In this document: positions 1 through 7,579 of the stretch, one piece after another
How the letters are laid out: every line of letters starts with the position of its first letter
Numbering within the stretch: the stretch's first letter is position 1
Assembly (NCBI RefSeq): GCF_014384785.1
Contig: NZ_JACRSU010000001.1
Coordinates: 620,001 to 684,000, forward strand
DNA: 64,000 nt
Reading direction: 5' to 3'
Origin: Congzhengia minquanensis
GTDB lineage: Bacteria > Bacillota > Clostridia > UBA1381 > UBA9506
The notes under the pieces: generated by a model
The model's input: the letters and a program-made list of their open reading frames with translations, nothing else
What the model was told of the DNA's origin: nothing
Databases searched by the model: none
Position numbers and translations under genes: made by a program

Positions 1-811
1 TGTAAAGGGCCACCTCAGTGGTAAAGGGCACGGCGCGCACCCTGGTGTCCAGCCCATAGCGGCTGTTAAGCCCGGCTTTTAGCTGTTCGTTTCTGCCCGA
101 AAGCACAATTACGCAAACATCCTTCCCGCTTTTTGCAAGAATACCGTCACAAAAATCGAACACCCTGCCGCAGCCAATTCCGCCGGTCATAATCAAAAAC
201 AGCTTGCACCCCGCCGGAATGGAAAGCTTCTCCCTTGCCGTTTGCTTTTCCACGCGGTTTGAAAACGTCTTCATCACGGGAATTCCCGTGGTCAGCAGCT
301 TCTCCCCCGCCATTCCTTTTTCCAAACACTCCTCTGTCACCTCGGTGTGGGGAATAAAATAGGCGTCTAAGTCCGTTTCGTGGAAAAACGGAATACAGGT
401 GTAATCCGTCAAAATTCCGTAACACTTTTGGGTTATCTCCCCTCTGCGCTTCAGCCACGTCAGCGTCTCCATGGGAAACAGATGGGAACACACCACGGCA
501 GTAAAGCCGCCGTTTTCAATGTAGGCTCTAAGCCGCTCCGCATAAAGAGAGTTTGCCCAATACACCGGGGAGGCAAGCTTGGTGGAGCTGTATAAATCCC
601 CAGCTTTATAAATCAGACCAAACATGTTCGGAGCTTTCACAATCATGCGGTTATATGAATTGGTGACAATTTCATTCGGCCTTCTGCCGCTGAAGGTCAG
701 GGCGTCTACCAGCTCGCACTCCGCGCCGAAGTCGTCAAGTGCCTCTTTCACCGCCTTTGCCGCACTGTTGTGCCCCTCTCCGGTGCGGCAGCTTAAAATC
801 AGGATTTTCAT
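1..811 (-). CDS. MGDG-synthase/UgtP-type glycosyltransferase, partial
   Basis: Open reading frame running off the left edge: about 270 codons from an ATG at 811, C-terminus missing. The N-terminus has RTGEGHNSAAKAV, the diagnostic G-x-G-H-x-x-A loop of processive diacylglycerol glucosyltransferases and MGDG synthases (GT28/MurG fold), followed by a central LTDYTC and LTTGIPV and the Rossmann motif LIMTGGIGCGR near residues 205-215. The family transfers a sugar from a nucleotide-sugar to diacylglycerol at the inner membrane face. The ribosome site AGGTGGG lies about 8 nt upstream. The acceptor and sugar cannot be told. The residues between 491 and 811 and down to base 2 read without a stop, so the gene looks intact as far as seen. 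Confidence 0.85.
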   Translation of the reverse strand, partial: MKILILSCRTGEGHNSAAKAVKEALDDFGAECELVDALTFSGRRPNEIVTNSYNRMIVKAPNMFGLIYKAGDLYSSTKLASPVYWANSLYAERLRAYIENGGFTAVVCSHLFPMETLTWLKRRGEITQKCYGILTDYTCIPFFHETDLDAYFIPHTEVTEECLEKGMAGEKLLTTGIPVMKTFSNRVEKQTAREKLSIPAGCKLFLIMTGGIGCGRVFDFCDGILAKSGKDVCVIVLSGRNEQLKAGLNSRYGLDTRVRAVPFTTEVALY

Positions 812-840
812 TTAAAACCCACCTCGTATCAAATAAAAAC

Positions 841-868
841 AAAGATGCCGCAAAATTGCGGCATCTTC
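841..868 (-). terminator. Rho-independent terminator of the RCC1/MORN-like gene
   Basis: Perfect inverted repeat AAGATGCCGC / GCGGCATCTT with a short AAAATT centre; on the minus strand it is followed by a T-rich run, so it ends the gene at 875-2812. Confidence 0.75.
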
Positions 869-874
869 GAAACG

Positions 875-2812
875 TTACCGAAACGCATAAAAACTTTGAA
901 TGAAGAATGGCTCTGTCGCGTCTTCTCTGCTGCCGTTTCCGAGCCGTCCGCCGCTGTTTTTGCCCCAGGAGAAAAGCCTGCCGTCATTGGTTACAAACAG
1001 CAGAAAGCTCCCCCCGCAGGATATGGTTTTCACATTCTCTGAAAGCTTTACCGGTTCTTTTAAGTCAAACAGCATTTCACCCTCCGGTTCTGTCACGTCC
1101 GGCATAACCCAAAGGGATCCGTCTGTTTTCACATAGGCCAAAAAGCCCGAGCCGCTCTCGGCAAACGCCACGTCATCTGCAATTTGAATTGGCACTAATG
1201 TAGAAAAAATGTCATCGTCTTGCCCTTCGTAAGGCGTTCCGTAAAGCTGTGAAGACCAACCCCAAAGCGTATTGTTTTCATCCACCACCAAAAAGCGGCC
1301 GCCCAAGCTTGCCGATTTTGCGTTTTCAAACACCTTCACCGGCGTGGAGATGGTCAGCCCGTCGTTCCAGCTCACTCCCGGCCGTTCCACCCGGCCGTAA
1401 TAAACGCTGTTGTCTTTTAAATACAAAACCATCTGTCCTCTGGCCGAAAAAGACGAAACGCCGCTGTCTATCAGCTTCGGCTGGTCATACCACGTCCAGT
1501 TATAGTCCGTCGGCTTTTCATATAAATTGCCGTCGCTTGTTAAGAAAAAATTGTCCGAAGCGGCTTTCACATTTTCCGCCGCCACAGGCACATCTGTGTT
1601 ATTGTAAGTCACCAATTTGTCATAAAGGTAATACAGATTCCCTTCGCGGTCAATCACCGAAGAAAGTCCCGCACTATCCCCTGCGGCAAAGGACACAGTT
1701 TCGTCTAACTTCACCGGGACAGTTTTCGTGCCGCGCACCGTTTCGCCGAAGCCAAACAGCACGCCGTTTTCGTCAATTGCATAACCGCCGGAATATCCTG
1801 CGCTTACCGCAACAATTTTCCCCGCTTCGATCGGTTTATAATCAATAATATTTCCCAGCGCGTCCAAATATCCCTCGCTTACAACCTTGCAGCCATAGCG
1901 GTAAGTGTCGTCGGCCTCCGTCACACGGGAGAAAATTTGTGCGCCGTTTTCATAAACAGCCTCCGTCCGGGTGCTGTAGCCATCATCATACTGCGTTACA
2001 GAGAGGAAATATCCGTCTAATACCCCGTCTTTGTAATGTTCAATTTTATAATAGTCCCGCACCCTTCTATCGGAGCCGTTGTGGGGTACGTACGTTCCGA
2101 AATAGAATAGCGGGCCGTCCGGAACACCGTCAACAAATTTTGCTGTGTAAACATACCGGTCTGTTGACGCCAGTCCATTGGTGAATTCATACTCTTCCGT
2201 CACCCGGCCATAGCCGTTTGGCTTGCCGTCTTTCACGTCGCCCGAATAGGTAATGGTGCCCTCAATCTTGTCGCAGGGCAACAAGAGCGTTTCCTTTGCA
2301 GACATGTCGTAAAGCTGGTCAGCATAGAAAGCCGCCATGTTAATTTTCACTTCCCGGCGTTCATCGTCATAGCTGAAATATCCATATCGGGTTAGCTCGT
2401 CAATTTGAATGAGCGTCTGCCCGTCAACATTAAAAGCAGTTATCGGTTCGTCCTCTAAATAGGTCACAATATTGGTGGAATAAACGTCGAATGCATGGGC
2501 GCCGCGGTTAACGTCGCTCTTTTTCACGTTCAGCTTTTCAGCGCTCAAAAACCATTTGGTATAGTCCGTCTTACGATAAATGCGAAGCTCCCGGGCCGCC
2601 TCACTCCACTTCACTGCAAAGCCATAATCCCGCAAATCTTCCGCAATTACATAGGTGTAGTCGTTGATGTTGTAGGATGAAACGGGCTGTTCGTCAATAT
2701 ATGCCGTTATGTCGGTAGCAATCACCTCGCCCACTATGTCCGCCTGAGCGGTGATGCCGGCAAAGCTGAAAACAAAACTGCAAGCCATGATGACAGATAA
2801 GAAACGTTTCAT
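875..2812 (-). CDS. Secreted protein with stalk, MORN-like and RCC1-like repeats
   Basis: 645 residues. A signal peptide (about residues 1-24, MKRF..AQA) is followed by two diverged copper-amine-oxidase N-like 'stalk' domains (about 30-80 and 105-155), then three MORN-like repeats such as DGKPNGYGRV, DGVPDGPLFYFG and DGVLDGYFLS (about 190-270), and a C-terminal half of RCC1/BNR-type blade repeats (SAGYSGGYAIDENG.., FLLTSDGNLY, FLLFVTNDGRLFSWGKNSGG). This suggests an exported beta-propeller used for binding; no catalytic motif is visible. It stands alone between a glycosyltransferase and a GNAT gene. Ribosome site GGAGG-like lies upstream of ATG 2812. The specific function is unknown; only the domain reading is supported. 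Confidence 0.7.
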   Translation of the reverse strand: MKRFLSVIMACSFVFSFAGITAQADIVGEVIATDITAYIDEQPVSSYNINDYTYVIAEDLRDYGFAVKWSEAARELRIYRKTDYTKWFLSAEKLNVKKSDVNRGAHAFDVYSTNIVTYLEDEPITAFNVDGQTLIQIDELTRYGYFSYDDERREVKINMAAFYADQLYDMSAKETLLLPCDKIEGTITYSGDVKDGKPNGYGRVTEEYEFTNGLASTDRYVYTAKFVDGVPDGPLFYFGTYVPHNGSDRRVRDYYKIEHYKDGVLDGYFLSVTQYDDGYSTRTEAVYENGAQIFSRVTEADDTYRYGCKVVSEGYLDALGNIIDYKPIEAGKIVAVSAGYSGGYAIDENGVLFGFGETVRGTKTVPVKLDETVSFAAGDSAGLSSVIDREGNLYYLYDKLVTYNNTDVPVAAENVKAASDNFFLTSDGNLYEKPTDYNWTWYDQPKLIDSGVSSFSARGQMVLYLKDNSVYYGRVERPGVSWNDGLTISTPVKVFENAKSASLGGRFLVVDENNTLWGWSSQLYGTPYEGQDDDIFSTLVPIQIADDVAFAESGSGFLAYVKTDGSLWVMPDVTEPEGEMLFDLKEPVKLSENVKTISCGGSFLLFVTNDGRLFSWGKNSGGRLGNGSREDATEPFFIQSFYAFR

Positions 2813-2833
2813 TTTAAATCGCCTCCAAAAACG

Positions 2834-3322
2834 TTAAGCTGATAATTTCATGCAAAGGAACGAAACCGGCTTTGCTGGTTCCTGAGCCCATGCCATTGTC
2901 CGTGTCATGGCCTGAGCGCGGCCGCAGTCTTGAAAGCCCGCTCTGCGATAGGTTTTAATTGCCCTTTTGTTAAATTCCGCCACGCGAAGAAGAAAGGTAG
3001 CGCTTTCGCCGCCAAACTGCTGTCTGCCAAACTGCACACAGCCGCGGACAAATTTTAAGCCATAGCCCTTTCCCGTATAGTCGGGCTTAAGCCCCAGCCC
3101 AATTTCAACAGCGCCGTTTTTCAGCGGTGTATATTGATAGAACCCAACCATTTCACTGCCAGACTTTTCCACGCAAAACCAGTGTGCAGACGGGGCCATA
3201 ATCGCCTTAAGTTCCGCCTCGTGATACTCTTTGGGTATGTTGTAAAATTCATAGGGCGCAGGATAATGCCAGTTTAAATAGTCCTTTGCATAAGATTGCG
3301 TCATTTTCCGAATGGTGTACAT
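2834..3322 (-). CDS. GNAT-family N-acetyltransferase
   Basis: About 162 residues. The acetyl-CoA pyrophosphate-binding motif is visible as GLGLKPDYTGKGYGLKFV (Q/R-x-x-G-x-G/A variant) near residues 85-105, followed by the usual FNKRAIKTYRRAGF helix that closes the GNAT fold. The acceptor substrate is not predictable. An in-frame TTG at 3334 would add four residues, but a GGGGGA sequence is better spaced for the ATG at 3322, so that start is preferred. It faces away from the blaI promoter; the two promoters share the 3335-3495 gap. Confidence 0.8.
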   Translation of the reverse strand: MYTIRKMTQSYAKDYLNWHYPAPYEFYNIPKEYHEAELKAIMAPSAHWFCVEKSGSEMVGFYQYTPLKNGAVEIGLGLKPDYTGKGYGLKFVRGCVQFGRQQFGGESATFLLRVAEFNKRAIKTYRRAGFQDCGRAQAMTRTMAWAQEPAKPVSFLCMKLSA

Positions 3323-3422
3323 GTTTTTTTCCAATCCCCCATTAGTATTTGCTCAATTTCAGTATAGCACAAAAACGGAATTTAGGCAACAAAAAAAGTG
3401 ACGCCTTCATAGAAAAAAAGTA

Positions 3423-3473
3423 TTGACAATCAACGTCTACTGTGGTAGACTATTATTGTCTACAGCGGTAGAA
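3423..3473 (+). promoter_or_regulatory. blaI promoter with two BlaI-type operator dyads
   Basis: TTGACA at 3423-3428 and a weak TAGACT at 3446-3451 are 17 bp apart. Two dyads overlay and follow the promoter: GTCTAC-TGTG-GTAGAC (3435-3450, perfect) and GTCTAC-AGCG-GTAGAA (3458-3473). Paired dyads of this TAC/GTA type are the known binding pattern of BlaI/MecI repressors, so autorepression of blaI-blaR is expected. Confidence 0.8.
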
Positions 3474-3495
3474 TAACATATATGGAGGTATTTTC

Positions 3496-3876
3496 ATGTC
3501 GACAGAAAATATTAACATTGGCGAAGCAGAGCTTGAAATAATGAAAGTTGTGTGGAAAGCAAAAAAACCCATTGGTTCATCTGAAATTGGAAAAGCGGTA
3601 GAACATCACGGCTGGAAACGTACAACCATTGCAACATTTTTGGTACGGCTCGTGGAAAAAGGTGCGCTTGCAAGCGAAAAACGCGGCAAATCGCTTTATT
3701 ACACCCCTCTGATATCCGCAGTTGCATACAAAAAGGCACAGGTGAAAAATCTTGTCAAAACTGTGTTTGACGGCTCGGCGAAAGACCTGGTGGCTTCTCT
3801 TTTTGAGGAAAAGGCTTTAACGGAAGATGATATTCAGGAGTTGAAAGCGATATTTGGCGATGAGGAGGAATCATGA
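3496..3876 (+). CDS. blaI: BlaI/MecI/CopY-family repressor
   Basis: 126 residues, normal for the family. It has the N-terminal winged helix (AELEIMKVVWKAKKPIGSSEI, recognition region WKRTTIATFLVRLVEKG) and the wing KRGKSLYYTPL, then a helical dimerisation tail. In the family the dimer binds TAC/GTA dyads and is released when the partner metalloprotease cuts it. Ribosome site GGAGG at 3484-3488. The stop overlaps the start of the next gene by 4 nt (ATGA), so the two are translationally coupled. No beta-lactamase or mecA gene is adjacent, so the only visible target is its own operon. Confidence 0.92.
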   Translation: MSTENINIGEAELEIMKVVWKAKKPIGSSEIGKAVEHHGWKRTTIATFLVRLVEKGALASEKRGKSLYYTPLISAVAYKKAQVKNLVKTVFDGSAKDLVASLFEEKALTEDDIQELKAIFGDEEES

Positions 3877-5708
3877 TGCTTCAGGAAACTTTCAAAGCAC
3901 TTCTGATCACCTCCCTTGCCGGAACAGCGCTTACAGGCGTTTTAACACTTTTCCGTCCTGTTACAAAAAAAGTGTTCGGGTATATGTGGCATTATTACAT
4001 ATGGCTTGCCGTGCTTTGTGTCATGCTGCTGCCCGTGCGGTTTGGCGTGCCCCAAATCAGCAGGGCCGCTGAAGCTCCCCAGCAGATGCAGGTGCAAACC
4101 ATGCAAAGGAACGAACCGGCACAGACGGGATTCACACCAAGCCAGACGAACACGCAAGCGGCAGCAAATATTGCAATGACACAGCGAATAGCCGATTATG
4201 CAGGAAAAACCATCCATAACGGCACGAATATTCTTGCCGCAGTTTGGCTTGGAGGAATGTTCCTCATGCTGTGTATCAGCATGGCCGGATACGCCAGGCT
4301 GACGGTAAAAATACATAAAAAATCCGATATCATTTCCTGCCCCGAACTCGAGCGCTATACAAACAAAAAAATCGTTGTGCGCGAGTGTGAAACCCTATCT
4401 TCACCCTTTATTATGGGGATAATCCGTCCCACCTTGATTTTGCCGTCAATAGGCCTCACGCCGGAACAGCTTGACAATATACTGCGCCACGAAATGACGC
4501 ATTTTAAGCGAAGGGACGTTTTGTATAAGTGGTTTGCACATTTCGTAAAATGTGTCCATTGGTTTAACCCAGCTGTTTACTACGTTGTGCGCCAAATCAA
4601 TATTGAATGTGAAATTTCCTGTGATTTATCCGTAGTGAGCCAAATGAACCAGGACGAGGAAAAAAGCTATATAGACACAATTCTTTCGTTATTATCAAGT
4701 AAATCTAAAAACATCCCCTTAACCACGGGAATGACGGGAAGTAAAAAAATATTGAAAAGGAGATTTACGATGATTAAAAACAAAAAAGCAACAAGTAAAA
4801 TCATGTCGGTATTATCGGTGCTTATAGCGGCCGTTTTGCTGTCAACAACCGTATTGGCCAGCGGTGTGCTGTCGGATTTGACAACAGACCATTACACAAT
4901 TGATATTCGAAACCACAGGGGCGAAAAAATTGAGCTAAACAATAAGCCGTTTATTGAAAACAGCGAGGTATATGTTCCGCTCCGGGAACTGTTCGAAAAA
5001 ATGGGATATTTAAATAGCGAGGACAGTTCTATAAAATGGGATAACGGGACGATTGAAATCTCTGTTGTATTTGAAAACAGACCTGCTTATTATGGCTTGG
5101 ACATCGGCAAAAATTGGCTCCGTTTAGCACCTCCTGATGATAATTATTCTGTTGGTGTTGCTATTGAAATGTCTGACGTCCCGATTTTAAAGGGCGGCAC
5201 AACATATGTTGTATTAAACGATATGAATTATATGATGTATTCATATTTTGGCATACGGGATGAAAATAATCAATTATGTAAACTGACCTATAACGTTTAT
5301 GAAAAAAACGGAACTGATGTAACAGCACAGATTGCGGCAGCCACAGAGGCAAAAAAAGAAAACGGGCTTATGAAACAGCCGGAATCTACAGCAGCATTGT
5401 TTTTAGATGCTTTTGCCGGCGGAAACTTTGAAAAAATGAAAACATACTGCACGCAAAGCTGTATCGACACATTCTTCGGAGATGGATATGTGTTTGGTAT
5501 GAAGCGTGCGGAGCTTGTCAATGTGGATATTAACGAAACGGAATATGCAAAATCGTCAAATGATTTCAATATTTTGGTTACGGTGAATATGACTCCTCAC
5601 GAAAATTCCGTTTTCGACCCGTCGCAGACAAGCACATCGTTCTATATTTGTCTTTTCAGGCAGCCCGACGGCAGATATTTAATCAACGAATTTGCAACCG
5701 GTGTATAA
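3873..5708 (+). CDS. BlaR1-like M56 metalloprotease sensor with extra C-terminal domains
   Basis: 611 residues. Transmembrane segments are visible near residues 8-25, 33-52, 115-135 and 310-330. The M56 zinc-protease motif HEMTHFKRRD is at about residue 206, with the second acidic cluster ECEISCD near 250. In place of the penicillin-binding sensor domain of true BlaR1, the exterior part carries a stalk-like segment (PFIENSEVYVPLREL) and a C-terminal domain resembling DUF4829 (ALFLDAFAGGNFEKM..). The ligand is therefore unlikely to be a beta-lactam. Known family role: on sensing, the protease inactivates BlaI. Coupled to blaI by the 4-nt overlap. Confidence 0.85.
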   Translation: MMLQETFKALLITSLAGTALTGVLTLFRPVTKKVFGYMWHYYIWLAVLCVMLLPVRFGVPQISRAAEAPQQMQVQTMQRNEPAQTGFTPSQTNTQAAANIAMTQRIADYAGKTIHNGTNILAAVWLGGMFLMLCISMAGYARLTVKIHKKSDIISCPELERYTNKKIVVRECETLSSPFIMGIIRPTLILPSIGLTPEQLDNILRHEMTHFKRRDVLYKWFAHFVKCVHWFNPAVYYVVRQINIECEISCDLSVVSQMNQDEEKSYIDTILSLLSSKSKNIPLTTGMTGSKKILKRRFTMIKNKKATSKIMSVLSVLIAAVLLSTTVLASGVLSDLTTDHYTIDIRNHRGEKIELNNKPFIENSEVYVPLRELFEKMGYLNSEDSSIKWDNGTIEISVVFENRPAYYGLDIGKNWLRLAPPDDNYSVGVAIEMSDVPILKGGTTYVVLNDMNYMMYSYFGIRDENNQLCKLTYNVYEKNGTDVTAQIAAATEAKKENGLMKQPESTAALFLDAFAGGNFEKMKTYCTQSCIDTFFGDGYVFGMKRAELVNVDINETEYAKSSNDFNILVTVNMTPHENSVFDPSQTSTSFYICLFRQPDGRYLINEFATGV

Positions 5709-5740
5709 ACGCTTTCGTTTAACAAAACCAGATGCAAAAA

Positions 5741-5785
5741 AGAACCGCTGGTTTGTAAAATCAATTACAAACCAGCGGTTCTTTT
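5741..5785. terminator. Bidirectional terminator
   Basis: Perfect 18-bp stem (5741-5758 with 5765-5782), 6-nt loop, A-rich on one side and T-rich on the other. It separates blaR on the plus strand from the Fe-S gene on the minus strand. Confidence 0.9.
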
Positions 5786-6485
5786 AGTCAAGGCGCGTTC
5801 CGTCTGTAGAAATGGTAACCACCTGCCACGGAATAAATTTTCCGCTGTTTTGCAGCGCCGTCTTTGCAGCAAATTCCAGCCCGCCGCAGCAGGGCACCTC
5901 CATGCGGACAACCGTCACGCTTTTTATATTGTTTTCACGGATAATTTCCGTCAGTTTTTCGGCATAGTCGCCGTCGTCTAACTTCGGGCAGCCAATCAGC
6001 GTTACCTTGTTCTTCATAAAATCAGCGTGGAAATTACCATAGGCATATGCCGTGCAGTCCGCTGCTAATAAAAGATTTGCGTTTTCAAAATAGGGCGCGT
6101 TTACAGGAACAAGCTTAATTTGAACCGGCCACTGGTTCAGCTGGGAACAAACAGCCTGGGCCGGTACAGCTTCAGCCTTGCGCTCCGGCGCTTCCCTGTT
6201 TAGCCGTTTCACCTGCGTGCCGGGACAGCCGCAGGCGAGCTTGTTTGCCTGTTCCTTGTTTTTCAAAACCGCCTGCTCATCATAAGCCGCCGCCTCACGC
6301 TCAACAAAAGAAATCGCGTCTGTTGGACAAACAGGAAGGCAGTCCCCCAGCCCGTCGCAATAGTCATCCCGCAAAAGCTTCGCCTTGCCGTTTACCATGC
6401 CAATGGCTCCCTCGTGGCATGCCTGAGCACACAAGCCGCAGCCGTTGCATTTTTCTTCATCAATATGAATAATTTTTCGAATCAT
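5784..6485 (-). CDS. 4Fe-4S ferredoxin-domain protein
   Basis: 233 residues. Two clusters of the 2[4Fe-4S] type are at the N-terminus: CNGCGLCAQACHEGA (residues 12-26) and CDGLGDCLPVCPTDA (about 43-57). A further Cys motif LACGCPGTQ (about 84) and a C-terminal part with LAADCTAYAYGNFH, GCPKLDDGDYAEKL and EVPCCGGLE follow. The layout matches clostridial cytoplasmic Fe-S proteins with a CCG-like end, often found beside redox or nitrosative-stress genes; the partner is not identifiable here. It is divergent from a Crp/Fnr regulator across a 95-bp gap, which suggests control by it. Confidence 0.8.
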   Translation of the reverse strand: MIRKIIHIDEEKCNGCGLCAQACHEGAIGMVNGKAKLLRDDYCDGLGDCLPVCPTDAISFVEREAAAYDEQAVLKNKEQANKLACGCPGTQVKRLNREAPERKAEAVPAQAVCSQLNQWPVQIKLVPVNAPYFENANLLLAADCTAYAYGNFHADFMKNKVTLIGCPKLDDGDYAEKLTEIIRENNIKSVTVVRMEVPCCGGLEFAAKTALQNSGKFIPWQVVTISTDGTRLD

Positions 6486-6507
6486 GTTTCATTCCTCCTG
6501 TAATTTC

Positions 6508-6566
6508 TTGACTTTTCAATCTGATTATACTATAATCAATTAAAAAAGTACGTTGTTAAAACAACG
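6508..6566 (+). promoter_or_regulatory. Crp/Fnr gene promoter with downstream dyad
   Basis: TTGACT (6508-6513), 17 bp, TATAAT (6531-6536). The -10 region lies in an ATTATA-c-TATAAT dyad, and a second perfect dyad CGTTGTT-aa-AACAACG lies at 6551-6566, just after the expected start site. The spacing fits an autoregulatory operator for a Crp/Fnr dimer that could also govern the divergent Fe-S gene. Confidence 0.65.
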
Positions 6567-6580
6567 AAAAGAGGATTTTT

Positions 6581-7240
6581 ATGATCAATTATTCTTTGCT
6601 TTCAAACACCATTTTATTTCGCGGAATTGCGCCGGAAGAAATTGCATCCATGCTCAAGTGCCTGGGCGGCAAAACAAAGCGTTTTCAAAAAGACAGCGTC
6701 ATTTACCCGGCAGGCGGGTTTGCCAAGGCAATGGGCGTGGTGCTTTCGGGCGGCGTAAACATTGAGCAGGGAGATATTTGGGGCAACTGCGCCATCATCG
6801 GCAACATCGGCCCCTATGAAACCTTTGCCGAAACCTATGCCTGCCTGCAAAGCGAACCAATGTCCGTCAGCGTCACAGCCGCCGTGTCAACCGAAGTTTT
6901 GTTCTTAGAAATCAGAAAAATGCTTGACACCTGCACCTCCGCCTGCCCCTTTCACAGCCGTTTGATTCACAATCTGCTGTGGGCCATGGCAGAAAAAAAT
7001 TTAATGCTCACCCGCAAAATGAACCATATCACACCCAAGTCCATCCGGGCGCGGCTGCTTTCATACCTGTCCGGCGAGGCGGTGCGCCGCGGGAGCTATC
7101 AGTTTAACATTCCCTTCAACCGCCAGCAGCTGGCAGACTACCTGTCTGTTGACCGCAGCGCCCTTTCAAACGAGCTGTCCAAATGCAAGCGCGATGGGCT
7201 GTTGGATTTTTATAAAAACTCCTTCAAATTAAAGGTTTAG
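6581..7240 (+). CDS. Crp/Fnr-family transcriptional regulator
   Basis: 219 residues. An N-terminal cNMP-binding beta-roll (about 15-125) carries the usual FQKDSVIYPAG and GVVLSGGVNIEQ elements; a long dimer helix follows, and a C-terminal Crp-type HTH (about 150-215) contains IPFNRQQLADYLSVDRSAL. No N-terminal Fnr-type four-Cys cluster is present, but several Cys are scattered (CLQSE, CTSACPFH). The ligand is not predictable. The pairing with a divergent Fe-S protein resembles redox or NO regulons of Clostridia (HcpR-like); that is inference. The gene ends 3 nt into the convergent small gene. Confidence 0.88.
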   Translation: MINYSLLSNTILFRGIAPEEIASMLKCLGGKTKRFQKDSVIYPAGGFAKAMGVVLSGGVNIEQGDIWGNCAIIGNIGPYETFAETYACLQSEPMSVSVTAAVSTEVLFLEIRKMLDTCTSACPFHSRLIHNLLWAMAEKNLMLTRKMNHITPKSIRARLLSYLSGEAVRRGSYQFNIPFNRQQLADYLSVDRSALSNELSKCKRDGLLDFYKNSFKLKV

Positions 7241-7479
7241 CTTTGTTTCTTTTGCTGTCTTTCGTTCACCAGCGTCACATTCCCTTGCCCGTCAGTGATA
7301 AATTCCGCCGGCCCGGTTGTTTTCGGCAAGCTGCCCAAGGCCGCTGCGTCCAAGCGGGACAAAAGCTGTTTTACCACCTGTCTTTCGTGCCGCTCTCTTT
7401 CATAGTCAGCGGTTCTGTCCGCCATCGGGTCATAAACCTCGCTTGTAACGCAAACGCCGCAAATTGTGTGCCTGCTCAA
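7237..7479 (-). CDS. Small hypothetical protein beside the recombinase
   Basis: 80 residues if started at TTG 7479, which has a GGGGGG ribosome site 5 nt upstream; the longer frame to 7614 would lack one. The protein is charged, with Tyr-Glu-Arg-Glu-Arg-His-Glu-Arg in the middle (YERERHERQVV) and CGVC near the N-terminus. No family recognised. It is convergent with the Crp gene (stops overlap) and divergent from the serine recombinase, 100 bp away, so it could belong to the same element as the recombinase. Confidence 0.5.
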   Translation of the reverse strand: MSRHTICGVCVTSEVYDPMADRTADYERERHERQVVKQLLSRLDAAALGSLPKTTGPAEFITDGQGNVTLVNERQQKKQS

Positions 7480-7579
7480 AGGCAATCCCCCCTTTTTATT
7501 TAAAATATGAACGAAAAACGATAATAAGACGGCAGCGGAAAAAATAAAATGGATATATACCCAAAACGGAGGCCAAACC

